64,000 bases of DNA from Climacium dendroides (taxonomy: Eukaryota; Streptophyta; Bryopsida; Hypnales; Climaciaceae). The position numbers and the translations under genes were made by a program. Below are positions 23,252 to 37,816 of the stretch, in pieces; position 1 is the first letter of the stretch; each line of letters begins with the position of its first letter. The stretch lies in NCBI GenBank assembly GCA_950106755.1, contig OX467083.1, positions 33,909,029 through 33,973,028 of the forward strand, given 5' to 3'. The notes beneath the pieces were generated by a model. The model saw only the letters and a program-made list of their open reading frames with translations. It was not told where the DNA came from and made no database searches.

Positions 23252-25944
23252 TATTGTAAACCCTAAATTTAAATCTAATGAATTTAATGAGGATAGAAGT
23301 GAACAAGCAGAGATGAAAGAGGACTGACATTTCAGCTTACAAGATCGATAACGCCAAGAGACTAGTCGATCAGCGAGCCCGCTGGAAGTGTACCTGATAA
23401 GTATCGATCGATGCATTGTGTTGGGACTTGTCCAACTCGTCATTCAGAAAGGGTAACATGTCACTTGTCCGTAGAATATAATCCATTAATTACAGAATGA
23501 AAGAGACGTCGATCGTGTCCTCTACTCCGATCCACAGTTCGCGTGCATGAAAACTGTCCGAGGATCAAAGCCCGGATCGAGTTCGATTATCTGAAGGTTC
23601 CTGGATTCGATCGATCGATTATCTCTGAAAGTTCCCATTCCTGCTTCACTTGTACAGGAAAGGACCAAAAAAGAGGGCAAGTTCCATAAAGACAAGATCA
23701 TGAGGTATGACTGAGACATGTCACCAAGCACTTCATATCCCATCGCTTGCTCGAGATACAAAATGGGTCCAGAGAAAAGAAAACTGCGAGCACTCGTTTT
23801 CGATCCCAGCCTCCAGCCAGACCTGATCCGAATATGCGGCTACTAATAATACCAGGAAATCAGGATTCAGGAATCATGCACATTGCTCTCTGAAAACACG
23901 GGAGACAGTCTGGCAAAAAGAAGACTTAAAGGTCTCTCTTTACATAGAAGAACAGACAAAAGTTTAGATCATTGATTCATTGAAACGAATCTTCGACCCC
24001 GAATTAGGAGGAAGATGATTTCATCAACTGTTTACTCGGAAGACAAGCATTTTGTTCCGGATCACGAATATTGAAGTCCCAGAGTAGTCTTGTCGTGAGT
24101 AGCCCTGTCCTTCTTATACGCTTGATGGGCTTGATGTGGGTCTTGAGAGATGAACAGACATTTAACCGGTAAATGGAATAGAGAACCTCGATATGTTCTC
24201 GAATCTTAATTTTTTTTGGTTGGTTATTGAATTGGGTATAGTGTCTTTGTGACCGGTATATATGGAAGTGTTTGTGATGGTTGGATGCTTTCAACGGTTT
24301 TGAGAAATGTCTTTTAGTCACCATGTCTCAATAGGAAAGAGATGCTCCCAGTTTTGTCCATCATGTGTTTATGTGGCTTCTATTTTATGCATGATGGAGA
24401 ATTTCATGGAGAATTTCATGTGCTATTTTTAGACTACCTAGTTTAAAATGTAAAAACACCCCTTAGAATAGGTATAGATTTCAAAAATCTTAAACTTTCA
24501 TAGATTTCAAAAATATAGGGCACATATAGATTTCAAACTGCCCAATTTGAACTATAAAAGTACAATCTATGATAGTTGTAGATTTTGTACATCTAAAAAC
24601 AGTATAGATTTAAAACATCTAGAACATGTATACATTTCAACTACCTAGTTTGAATAGTATGAACAATAGTCAAAGATTTGTTACGACATTGCTTTAAGCC
24701 AAGAAATTAGGAATAGAGAAAAATTAAAACAAACAATTGCTTTAAGCCAAGAAATTAGGAATAGAGAAAAATTAAAACAAACAATTTCCAACCATATGGA
24801 ATGACATATATCACTTGAGCAATTTCAAGGACTAATTTCTAATATGCCCTTCACAATACAAGCTATAATTTAGGTTATGGGGTAGTAGCAATAGATAATA
24901 GACAAGATGTGGTAGAACACCAATTTGTTCTACGATTTACAATCTCACTTATATCCATCCATCCACCAATTTGTTGTATGATTTACAGTCTCACTTATAT
25001 AATACTTGTTCTAATTAATTCAAATATACTCTTCAGTCTGCAATTCCAATGCACTTCACCATTTCAAATCTTTACATTTTGGTGGGAAGAAAAATTCTGT
25101 AAAGATATTGTACCCTGCTGTACAACTGACCAAATACTGTATCAAGTGATACAGTCTTTCAAATTTGGAGTATAGCAGAAGGCAGCAAAACTCTGACCAC
25201 AGAAATTCAACTTTGAATTTTTGTAAAATATTCTTCATGACTGGTATCGGAACAGTTATGAAAAAAACTTGGATGGAATTTCTGTTCATTTCACCACTGA
25301 TCCTTCTCAAAAAAATTGTAATTCGACCTCCAAAATAGTGAGAAATTGAAAACGTCCATCACTTTCCGGTGAGAAGGGATAAATCCTGTTCAGTTACTGA
25401 GGATAAATGCACATTTTCATCGATGCAACAGGAGTCCTTGTAATTCAGGTATAGTTTCTATATTCTACTTCAAGACAAACGCAAAAACTGTTCCTCGAAC
25501 CTGAAGCCAATGTCTTGCACCAGTACTCCTTTCTTCAACAATCACCGACAGGGGAAGTCAGTCTACTTGCAGTCACTAATCCCATAGGGTGTTTTTGTGA
25601 TTATAGACACGCCATCCTGTCTGTCGTATGTTCCCAAATACAGTCCTAATCTGAAAGCATTAACCCCTCATAGACATTTCAAATTGCGTTGCCCAGCTCG
25701 AAGCATAAGTCCTGAATCTGGCGTACTACTGACAAAAACCATCTGCAAGCAAGAGAAACAAAGAATCACAGAAATTTCCAGAACGAATCATGTTGACAGT
25801 GACACTTGTGCCAGCCTCAATACCAAGCACAAGAAAGCACACTCACTCACATCTACACCTGAATTCGGCAAAAATTCATCTTAATAGCAGCTGACGCAGA
25901 AACGAGCAAAAACCCTAAAACCACTGCAGTGATGAGTTCGTACG
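23252..25944. other. Unassigned region with moderate GC islands
   Basis: Positions 23270-24330 and 25400-25900 are less AT-rich than their surroundings and carry frames of 64 to 106 codons on both strands, but none shows a recognisable domain or defensible splice pattern. They may be decayed genes or UTR-like sequence. Positions 24430-24660 repeat ATAGATTTCAAA-type motifs. Confidence 0.4.
24688..24783. repeat. Perfect 48-bp tandem duplication
   Basis: The 48-bp block beginning ATTGCTTTAAGCCAAGAAAT at 24688 is repeated exactly at 24736. Absence of mismatches in otherwise degraded DNA indicates a recent duplication or replication slippage. Confidence 0.9.
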
Positions 25945-26016
25945 TGCCTCCACGGTGGATCGAACACCGGACCTTCAGTTTACAAGACTGACGCTCTACC
26001 ACTGAGCTATAAAGGC
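25945..26016 (-). tRNA. tRNA-Thr (UGU anticodon)
   Basis: The minus strand folds into a complete cloverleaf. The acceptor GCCTTTA pairs with TGGAGGC including two G-U pairs. The D arm carries AGCTCAGTGGTAGAGCG (A box), the anticodon loop is CTTGTAA with anticodon TGT, and the T arm contains GTTCGATCC (B box). There is no encoded CCA and no intron, as expected for a nuclear plant tRNA. A TTTT tract about 25 bases downstream (25917-25920 on +) could serve as the Pol III terminator. The gene appears intact. Confidence 0.93.
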
Positions 26017-26097
26017 AACGCTATTTGCGCTCCCGATGATTCTGATGTGCACCATCTCATACTTAAAATAAAGAAACCCTAAAGCAGATCCCAATGT

Positions 26098-26496
26098 TTA
26101 GAATCTACGAAACCCTAAAACAGGGTAAAAGTGTCTCGTACCGTATTGCGGAGGGAAGTGCATATGTCGTGTTCTTCGCCATGGAATTAGGTTTCCTTGA
26201 CATTTGAGCGCACAACGACTTTTCGCGTCAAAATGCTCGCCGGCACTACGATTGATACTTCCTCCAGGTGAGCGCAAATAAGACTTGCATTGACGTGAAC
26301 TAACTACAGCAGGCAGGAGACCTTTGGTAGAAGACAAGTGCGCAAATCTAGAAGCCCGTGTTTTCAAAACGAAGTGGAAATCCAATTGCAGTACAGAGGT
26401 CTCTTTGTCGCACACAAAGACTGCCGAAGTCCAGACGGCGCTCCCTGAATATGCACGATGATCCCATATACCATATACCGGTATAAACGCCATCAC
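26098..26496 (-). CDS. Hypothetical protein, 132 codons, uncertain
   Basis: A single open frame lies on the same strand as the tRNA gene, about 80 bp upstream of it. Base composition is closer to coding than the surroundings. The product has a hydrophobic N-terminus and a basic, Ser/Arg-rich middle (KTRASRFAHLSSTKGLLPAV) that could suggest an organelle-targeting peptide. I recognise no domain. It could be a first exon, a relic or chance. Confidence 0.25.
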   Translation of the reverse strand: MMAFIPVYGIWDHRAYSGSAVWTSAVFVCDKETSVLQLDFHFVLKTRASRFAHLSSTKGLLPAVVSSRQCKSYLRSPGGSINRSAGEHFDAKSRCALKCQGNLIPWRRTRHMHFPPQYGTRHFYPVLGFRRF

Positions 26497-26499
26497 TGT

Positions 26500-28490
<1,991 letters not shown>

Positions 28491-28492
28491 AC

Positions 28493-28740
28493 CTGAATTT
28501 GGGGAGGTGAAACTTCTTGAAATATTTTTCAGTAAATTTTTTTGAAAGACAAATGGAATTGGCATCTAAACCAAGTAGTTTCATACTTTTTGGAGCTTTG
28601 TGGAATTATTTATAAATTTATGAAGTTGAAATGGCATAGGGCTCTAAAATTGTCCACCTCCTCAAATGTACAGTTGGGTACTAAAAGCTTACAAACTACC
28701 TTTTGGAGTCATTCAAATTTTTTTGTACAAAGTGGATTAT
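28493..28740 (+). repeat. Dispersed GGGGAGGTGAAAC repeat, copy 1
   Basis: It begins TTTGGGGAGGTGAAACTTCT and ends in a block containing CCACCTCCTCAAATGTACAG. Copies in the same orientation lie at 43220-43440 and 61637-61860 with the same internal order (GAAATTGGCATCTAA, GTTTCATA, CTTTG.GAATTA, TTTTTGAAG). The type is unknown; no terminal repeats were found. Confidence 0.7.
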
Positions 28741-29484
28741 AATTGGTATTTTTTTGGTAAGCATAATTATCATTGCATCCTTACACAATCCTAATCAAGC
28801 ATACCCAAATTTCAATTTTAAAAAATCAAAATTCTATTTTTTGGGGTGAATTGTTTCATTTAAAATTCGTGATTTTACATTATCATTGATTGAAAATCAT
28901 TGGTGATGAATTTTTGAATTTTGGTTGTGTAGATATGTAGGAAACATCTATATGCACATATTTCCTTTTCACAAGCATCTCCAAAAAAGCTTCAAAAATC
29001 CATCTATAGAGATTTCGATGATGGGGCGACCGTATCCAAATTTTGTAAAATAAATTTCTCTCTTTATTATAATTAGATTTTTTTTATTTGCACCTCACAT
29101 GGTAACTTATTTCATACGTTTGAGCATGATGGTACAATTACTTTGTCAAAATCAAATAAAAATATAGAGATATTCATTTCTTCAAAGTTTGGTCACAAAA
29201 TAGATTTCATTGATCTTTTCATTGATCATATTTTTGTTACTTAGCGGGGTGTATTTTAATATGAAAGGTGTGCATATGAATGTTCCTTACATATCCATGC
29301 AATCGAATTAAAAAAATTTGTCACCAATTGTATTCAATAGAATATTATGTAAAACCACAAAAAATGACTTAAAAAAATTCACCAAAAATGAAATTTTGCT
29401 TTTTGAAACTGAAATTTGGTATGCTTGATTGGGATTGGGTAAGAATAAAGTGATATTTTTGCAAGACCAAAAAAACCAATTTTA
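28738..29484. mobile_element. Foldback-type element with ~130-bp inverted arms
   Basis: The left arm (28738-28870) and right arm (about 29340-29484) are inverted relatives: AATTGGTATTTTTTTGG against CCAAAAAAACCAATT at the outer ends, and inside them AATCAAGCATACCCAAATTT against AAATTTGGTATGCTTGATT. The ~470 bp centre is unique in the window. Another right arm occurs at 1-170. No coding capacity is seen. Confidence 0.75.
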
Positions 29485-29489
29485 TTCTA

Positions 29490-31040
29490 TATTATGTACA
29501 AATTTTTGGATGGCTCCACAAGGGAGTTTATAAGCTTTCAATACACATCTGTACATTGTTGGTACATTGTAGGTACAATAAAAAAGACATGTACAAATAG
29601 CATACATTTGAAGACATGAGCAATTTTAGAACTTAAGTGCTTTGAGAACCTCCTACATTAACTTACATCTAAAATCACATGAATAAGCTCTGTGGTATAA
29701 CCAACATGATTTAGAAAATGAACAACTATTTTTGCACATTGGTGAAGGACTATAAATCAAATGCAAGTGGTTCCATAATTTTTGGACACATTATGCATTA
29801 GTACAAATTTTCAAAGATGCAAGGTGTAGGGTGCTAAAAGTGTCATGTACGTGATGCCAAAATGCATTTGATGCACATAAAGAAATAACACCAAAGAAGA
29901 ACTTAAGCAATATAAATTACTTATCCAAAATTATCCACTCATTTTACGATTGCCATTTCTATGATTGTAATTACTATAAATAGAGTTGCACACTACTCAA
30001 AATTCACCTTACACTTGTCCTTGTCATCCATATATCCTTTCTATTTAATTTTCTTTCAAAAATAGGGTTTAATTTTGAGGATTGGTTCATTTTAGGTGTA
30101 ATTAATATAATGCAATTTCATTGGTGACACTCTATATGCTCCCATTTAGCAACTATACATTAACAAAAAAATATATTTCTATTTTTTAAAGATGAAATTA
30201 CATGCTTTATTTACTTTATAATTTTTTTCGGTAAATTTTCTTTTGAGAATCTTTGAAGAATAAATGAAGAAAAATCATATCAAATAGAAAATTATCTCAA
30301 AAACTTTGAAAATTACACCATGTGTAGTATAGTGAAGAATGTCATAATGTAAACTCAATTTCCATATCAATCTATATTTAAAATTCAATAGACATATAAA
30401 ACACATCCAAAGTTCAAATTGCAATAACATGTTATTTTTAAGGAATGTTTAAAATTCAATATAGAGTAGAAGACCTTTATTCATTGGTTGGGTTCAAACT
30501 TGACAAATATCATTTTTATGGAGAAATTTCAGATTTAGAGCAAGGAACAACAATTTTCCAAAATACACGAAAATAACCAATTTTTGTAATCCATTTTTTT
30601 CACTAACTTCTCATTTACGTGAAGGCAAATATTGACAAGACTGCACATCCAATTTCATGCTCTTTATAACCCATCGTGAAAGATTGACATGTTTGTTTTG
30701 TTTATTTGTTACATTGAGATTTTGAGGACCATGCATCCCCTAGTTGCGTTCTTGGTACCATTGGAAAGCCCTCGACAAGGTGAGGGTGCGCACACTTTAT
30801 TTCGTGGCATTCCAAGTCACACAAAAAGGATATTTAATATCAATGTTTTTATGAATTAAAAAAGTAGAAAATTAATTTTTCTTTTTTTTCTTATACCGTG
30901 GCAATGGCAAATGGCACACTAGTCAAAATTATACGATTACACAGTGACATCTTCCTATTCATTGAATATCAATAGAAATTCACACATTTTGACTTCTAAA
31001 GCATATTTTTGTTTGCAACCCAAGCAGTTCAAGTAGATCA
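29490..31040. other. AT-rich DNA with a long-TIR arm relic
   Basis: Positions 30240-30560 resemble 55390-55700, the left arm of the large inverted-repeat element, sharing AATAAATGAAGAAAA, ATATCATTTTTATGG and a CAGATTTAGAGCAA-like block. No gene is visible in the rest. Confidence 0.5.
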
Positions 31041-31041
31041 G

Positions 31042-31385
31042 TACACTAATGATGATAAATAGTGTTGGCAACACTAATCACGAAGCATAACACTAATTGG
31101 CAACAATCCGGTTAATGTTACCAACACTAAATGTCAACATAGACACTATTTGTCAACTATTGGGTATAAATTTTTTACAAGTTTACATTTAGTGTTACCT
31201 AACTATTTCATCCAAATGCAAAGAAAAATGTATGAATCCAAGAAACCTATGACCTGCTCAAAAAAGTTACTATTCAAAAAAGTGAATACAACACTAAATG
31301 CCAACTAATTGAAGTTTAGAGTGACTAGAGTAAAAGTCCAGGTAACACTAATCACAACATAACACTATTTATCATCATTAGTGTA
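31042..31385. mobile_element. MITE with perfect 24-bp inverted ends
   Basis: Positions 31043-31066 and 31361-31384 are exact inverted repeats starting ACACTAATGATGATAAATAG. Each terminus can be read as TA followed by CACTAATG, consistent with a TA target duplication as in Tc1/mariner-type MITEs. The interior contains many AACACTAAT-like subrepeats in both orientations. It is non-coding and about 342 bp. Confidence 0.85.
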
Positions 31386-34320
31386 GTTTTGCCTTCCTTG
31401 AATCTGGATTGAGGTGTACTCCTTTTTATTTTGAATTTACACCGTCCATTTCAAAAGAAAAAAGTGGATCAATAGTTGAGTACTATCCTACACTCAGGTT
31501 AGATTCATTAAAAAATAATTCAAAATATAAATAAATACGACATGTAATGAAATTTTTAGAAATTAAAACATGGTGTATTTGAATACTGTAGAAATATTAA
31601 TGAAAATAATTTGAATCCTAAAAAAATGATGAAAAAATGAAAAATGATATAATCCATGTGTTTTAAAAATAATAATAATAATAATAATATACATATCATA
31701 CCATATATGCCATATCTATATGGTATAGTAAGCCACTAGTAAAGCCATAAGTACTTGTTTCACTATTCTAAAGTCTCGAGAACTGCATTCATAACTTTAA
31801 TAACATTCATTGGGGGGCCCTTTTGCTCCCCCAAAATCTGGAGCCCTCCATCAAGAAAGCACTTGTGACAACTAATGACAAAGAAACACATTCACAACAA
31901 AGTGACTCACTTTCTGTGCCAACCAACTAGTGACTCAAGATTACAACTAAAGCTCCTCCCAAGTATATAGGGGAGAATTATACCTTGAGCTGGGGAGAGG
32001 CATCTTCATTGGTAAATAATGTTAAGTTAGAGCTTGATTTTAGCCTAAGTAAAGTCTAGAAGACCATGCTTTTAGGGTGATGCAAGATTTTGTAGACTCT
32101 ATATTGCAATGCAATATAGTAGGAGGATCATCTCCTAAAATTCACAAAATACTCCTAACCAATTGAAATAAAATTTTAAAAATTGTATATCCAGTTAACA
32201 AAAGGGAATTCCATGTAAAAAGAAATGATTTTGTATAGAGTCTAATAAATTTGACCTCAATGTATCATATCAACGTATATTTAACTCATATAGAAGGATG
32301 CCATAGACACTAAGTGTGTGATAGATCACTTCACCAGAGATTGTACAGTGAAAAAAAATGTTTTTTTCATCCAATATTTTTTGAAATGAAGAAGTCGCTT
32401 GAGTAAATTTTCAACAAATAGTATTGTAAGTTCCTTCATTATGGTGTTACTTGATCACCCTAATCTTGTAGTATATTTTTGCCATTTTTTGTTATTTATT
32501 ATTGAAGTGAATTTTAGATATAAAATTGATAATTTTTTTAATGAAACTAAGCTTATCAAGTTTACTTTCTATTCTAATTTGAAAATTTGAAAAATTCATA
32601 AATTTCAATTTTTATAGCAATACGAACTTTGGACCTTTAACTATAGTTTTTTATTTTTAAATTTTATAATGACACAACAACTTTGGTTTGGACCATGATG
32701 TTAGATACTATTATATACATTAATGGTGAAAAATTTAGATTTTTGACAACATTTAAAAAAAAGGTAAAACAAAATTTACCTTTAATTTAACCAACTTAAC
32801 CAAGCTTAAACAAAACATAAAAAATCCTCAAAAGAATAAAAATGGAACCCCACAATCAATGAATGGAAGTGATAAAAGTCTCTGAAAACGAAAACAAGTT
32901 TCTAAATCACAGACTTGGTTGGTTCATTAAGTTGCTACTACCTCATCTTGTCCATGTTTAAGATCCATTGGACTTATTGAGCAACGTGGGTGGCTTGTAG
33001 CTTAACATTGCTATAAGATAATGCTAGAAAATTGTACAACCAATCTACTATCCACCCTCAAAATTGTGACAAGATGCAAGACACCTAAGATAGATTAGTA
33101 AGCCCCTCAATTGAACTAAACCATAGTTCTCACCATAATCCTTCCCTTTTATCCCTATTCATTTTCTTCAACAAGTGAGTTTAGTCAAATTCCATCTAAA
33201 TAACAATAATAAAATAGTTCTTCATAATGGAATAATTCACACTGCAAGAATGCCTAAGCAACCAATTAACTGAATGATTTGGATTAACATGGATCTCAAT
33301 TTGTTCAATATGTTTTTTGCTTTTTAATTGTGTTCTTAGACCACTTTGAGTAAAATATACATTCATGTAAGGCTAAAATAAATCAAAGCATGATGTGGAT
33401 CATTCTCTGAGAGCCAAAATTATAAGTTTGAAATGCTCCATTTAGAGGCTAATTTTGATTGAAGATTGGTCCAGTCTATGAGCACCAATAGCTACCTACG
33501 CACCTTTCACTTTGAAAATTCATAGTTAATTCATTGTAAGTAAAAAAAATTGATTTAACTAGTCAACGAATTGTTTCTCTTTTCTCTTTCTACCCAAAAT
33601 ATGTGAAAAATGTTACACTCTACTGATTTTTCTATAGAGGGCCATTATTCCTTAGATGGTCAGTTTATGAGCCTCCTATTTTAGAATGCGTATTGATAAA
33701 GAAGATTGAAGTCAAGATAGTATGACCCATGATGAAGATTAGTCTAGTTGCATGGAATTCTATCCAACATTCTCAAGCTGCGTATAGGCAAAGAATTGAT
33801 TGATTGGTTACATATGAAGGATTCCACAAGTAAATTTCCATTCATTAAAATCTTCAACTCATAGATATCCAAAATAGATGAAATAGAGAAATTTGTGTAC
33901 AATTGTTGTCTTTATTCTCCAACAATTTGCCACTTCTACCATAAAGTAGTATTTAGGACTTCGCCAACTTCTATGCACTTCATCTTTTGAAGAAATACAC
34001 TATTATTTTCCCTTGTGGGATTTCATGAGATTGCCCACTAGAGATATTGATGTTTGAAAACAAAATTAATATCCTTACCTAAAACATTCAGGGTATTTCT
34101 AATACCTCTACTAGTCATATGAATTAAGAGGCACAAATTTGGAGCACAATTATGTTCAATATATTCTAGCTATGGACTTATTTTTGTTCAAGTATATAAA
34201 ATGAAGTAGAATCTTTGTAATTCAATTGAAGCTTTACGTGTTATATAAGGATACTTTTACTAGAACAAATGGATATTAAATCTTAAAACCAATAGTTTTT
34301 GAGAGGGCACAAGAATCATT
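31386..34320. other. AT-rich DNA, including a right-arm relic
   Basis: Positions 32580-32770 resemble 56335-56520, the right arm of the large inverted-repeat element (CATAAATTTCAATTTTTATA, then GAACTTTGGA and CTTTGGTTTGGAC-like blocks). An (AAT)n tract lies at 31671-31689. No gene is visible. Confidence 0.5.
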
Positions 34321-35757
34321 ATGAATCTAGCCTTCAAATATGTAGTTCTTGCAAATGGTGTTATTTTTTCAAGTAGAGCTCAATATATTTGTAAATTAAA
34401 CAACTTTAAAATAGAATTTCTATATATTTATTCTCCTAAGAGGAATGCAAAGAGATATGAGTTTTGTTGTGATATTAGTACTGAAGTGCCTACATCCTTG
34501 TCAAAGATTTTTTTTTTAGCAATTTTAATATGGTTCAATATGAAGATGATTGCAATGGAAACTATAAACTCATCCAAGGTGAGGAAAGAGCAACTTGTGA
34601 TAACTTTTTTTTCATACATGATTTGGAGGATATGGGTTCTAGTGATGATTTTGATATCCATGGTACCTTGAAATTTTCTTTATTCAACAAACAAGATCAA
34701 ACAACCTGCACAACTAGGTTCAACAAGTTTCATGCAAGAAATTAGGGAAAAGATTGTGGAAAAAGCTCAACAATCTTAGAATGGTACAAAATTCTCTTTG
34801 ATCACCTTTCAATGTTGCTTACCATTTGAAAAAGAATTAAGAATGAAGACAAGGATAAACAATTTTGTTTCAATTTTTTTTAGAAGATAAAAGTTTGGTG
34901 GAAGAAATTTGCCACCAATGGAAAGCTAAGGGTAAATCTTTGTTTGGAAAGCCCAACTGATCATTTTGGATTGTTTCAGCATTGATTTGTATAAAAGTTT
35001 ATTGTCAACAACAAGGTATTGCAAGAGAAAAAAACAGAAAAAATGTGATGTTCAACAAAAAAGCACTTTTGCCTCAACTAAGCAATATTTATAGCACTCA
35101 ACGGAAGACTAGTTCTTGAAGGAAGACCAAGAGACTACCTTCCATGAAATGATTAAAGAAGGGGTGAAGAACACCAAATGGACAACAATCAAGGCTATTG
35201 CCAAGTGAGCACAATTTGGACATTACATCAGAAAGGAATTTTTCCTCAAAGTGCAAGTTGCTAAAGCCAATCCTTTCATCCAACAACTAATGGACAAGAC
35301 AACAAAATAATGCTCCACCAATTTAAAGATGACATCTTATACCACAAATTTTTACAAAAAATTATTTACTTCTCAAGGTGAATTAGAAGAGTATATCCTA
35401 ATCAAATAATAATATTGTCCACGTATTCCAACAAAATGAATTTAGAGATGAATAACAAGTTGACTTCCCCTCTTTAATGAAAGTGAGTATTTGAGGCTTT
35501 AAAAGAATTCCCATCAAGGACAACCCTAGGTAACAATGACCTCACGACAAAAAAATTGGTTGCCTTCTAGGACCACATTGGAGCATATACTATTAAAGTT
35601 TTTAAGGAAGCACACACTTTACTAGTACCTTTTGTTATAAGTTCAACATATGAATATTTTGCCTAATTCCTATGGGAGATTCAAAAATTAACATTACAAA
35701 TTGGTTTTCCATTACAACTTGTTAGGCATCATATATAAACTACTAGTTAAAAGGGAG

Positions 35758-36001
35758 TGCTAGCATGTGAGCATAGAATCTACAAGCCCGTGAACCTAAT
35801 ACTAATCTATATTATAAACACCTTCTATAGTTATAGGTATCTATGTTATAGGTGCTTATGCTATAGACTCTTATGTATTATAATGTCCCTATATTATAAG
35901 TACGTATGTTATAAACTCTTTCACATGGTTGTATAGTAGGTACATACTTACAACTAGGCCCAAGGCTCATAGGCTCATGCCTTTGTGTTCACATGCTAGC
36001 A
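35758..36001. mobile_element. MITE with TGCTAGCATGTGA ends, inside the LINE
   Basis: The outer 16 bases are inverted repeats with one mismatch (TGCTAGCATGTGAGCA at 35758-35773 against 35986-36001). The 244-bp element interrupts the reverse-transcriptase region of the LINE. Its interior is an AT-rich array of TATGTTATA-like units. The target duplication was not resolved. Confidence 0.7.
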
Positions 36002-36887
36002 TCATTGCCAACTAAAATGTACCATAGTTTATAGATTTAGATCAAATTGTACAAGTTTTTTAAAATAAAGAAGTATTATAAATAATGTTTTTTATGGATT
36101 GGCCAATAGAATTGTCCCAAATTTTGGTTATGCTTCTTTTAGATTTTGTGAAAATATTTCACAACTAATGGATAAAATGGACTACATTCCTTTACACTAA
36201 CTATTAGTTTCATTAGGTCTTAATGGCATACTTAGCGAGTCTTGGAATTCTTTAGTTTTATTATACAAGGTTGCCACTTGTCTCATTTGCATATCTTTTC
36301 ATTGTGGATTATCTACGCTATAAATTATAGAAAATAGAAGGAATATGGGGACTTAAACTTCCAAATATTGAGCATAGTGTTACTAACTAATAATACTAAC
36401 TTTTACCTAGAAGGTGATATTGATAAGTTTAATAGAATTAAAGACATCTTCAACCTTTTTGCCCTAGTTTTAGATACTAAAATTAATTGGTATAAGTCCC
36501 ATGCCATTTGAATTAGCAATGTAAGGAGCCTAGCCCCTTTGGATGGAGTAGTGAAGACAATCTAAAGTGGTTAAAACTAAGAAAAAAACACTAAATACTT
36601 GGGCTTCTAATTGGACTTTCAAGGCACCAAGGAACAAAGGTTCCAAATAGTATTAGAATTCCTTAAAAAAAGAAACTAGCACTTGCAAGTAGGATATTCA
36701 ATGCTAAACAAATGCTCTTATCTTCAATTTGGTATATTGGATCTTAGTAGGCACCTCACTTCCAATCTATCAAATCAAATCAAATCTTTATTTGAAACTA
36801 CATTTTGTTAGGCAAAAACAAAGAAAAAGAGGTGTAGAGAAAAGGTAGAATGGAAGTCCCTAATTCAATCCCATGCTAAGAGAAGAA

Positions 36888-37816
36888 TTAATCCCTAAAG
36901 GTTTTTGCCTATGTTTTCACCAAAAATGCTCTAAAATTGCCATTTCTAGTACAAGTACCAAATTTTTGAACACATCTAGCCATAGGATCTTATATTAATT
37001 TGGTTTGATAAGTTGTGGAAAAAATTCAAAAAATTTCACAATGTAGATTGCAAGATATATATTAGCATTTGAAGTGACAAAAATCCTTTTTTAGTCCCTA
37101 AAAAAAACCAAGCAGCTGCACTTCACAAGGTCAGACCATTGTGAAACAATGTCTAAAATGGTGGTTACTCTTTGGATTCATTCTTCAAGGCAAGTTGAAT
37201 ACATACTTGAAAATTTTCAAATCATTTGGAGTTGTACAACATATAGGAAATAGAAATGAGAATGATTCAAAATATTAAATTGTTAACAATTTGTTTATGG
37301 AATTGAAAAATGCCAATCCCAATGGTTGTAATGTTGTAATACCTAAACCATCTATGCCTAATGTTTTTATTTTTTCAAAAATATTAAAAATTGAGTTAAA
37401 TAAAAGACTTCAAAGTTTATTTTAGAGTAGAGATTCCATAATTATCTACAAACTACCCACAACTAAAACTCCTCAAAACTTTTATCTTATTAATCAAAAT
37501 GGAATGATTTAAAGCTTTCCATGTATAAATAAATCTAGAGAGACAATTTCAAATTTTTATTTTTTTTCAAAAGTGATTTTTAAAGAGTTTTTTTTTTGTT
37601 GCCCATACTATCCGCCGAATGTTGAAAATTACATATCATACTATAACTTTTTAACCATGTAGTCAAAAGTTATGAAAATTGTTGGAACTTAAAGCTACTC
37701 CTTGGACACATGTTGTATGAAAATTTCAATGAAAACAAATAAAAATTTCATTTGTAGTGAGCTGCCCAAATCACTATGTTGCCAAAAAAAACATTGTTTG
37801 GTCCTTTAGGGGTTAA
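36888..37816 (+). mobile_element. TTAA-ended non-autonomous DNA element, copy 3 (subgroup A)
   Basis: This 929 bp element is bounded by TTAATCCCTAAAGG and CCTTTAGGGGTTAA. It sits inside the C-terminal part of the LINE. Deleting it and keeping one TTAA lets the LINE reading continue in the same frame from HAKRRI to the next LINE-like block. That fits insertion at a TTAA target with duplication of TTAA. It has no coding capacity and aligns fully with copies at 13353 (reverse) and 46112. Confidence 0.85.

Noticed and set aside
34428..34661. 77-codon minus-strand frame
   Set aside because: It is antisense to the LINE endonuclease-like region, which reads sensibly on +.
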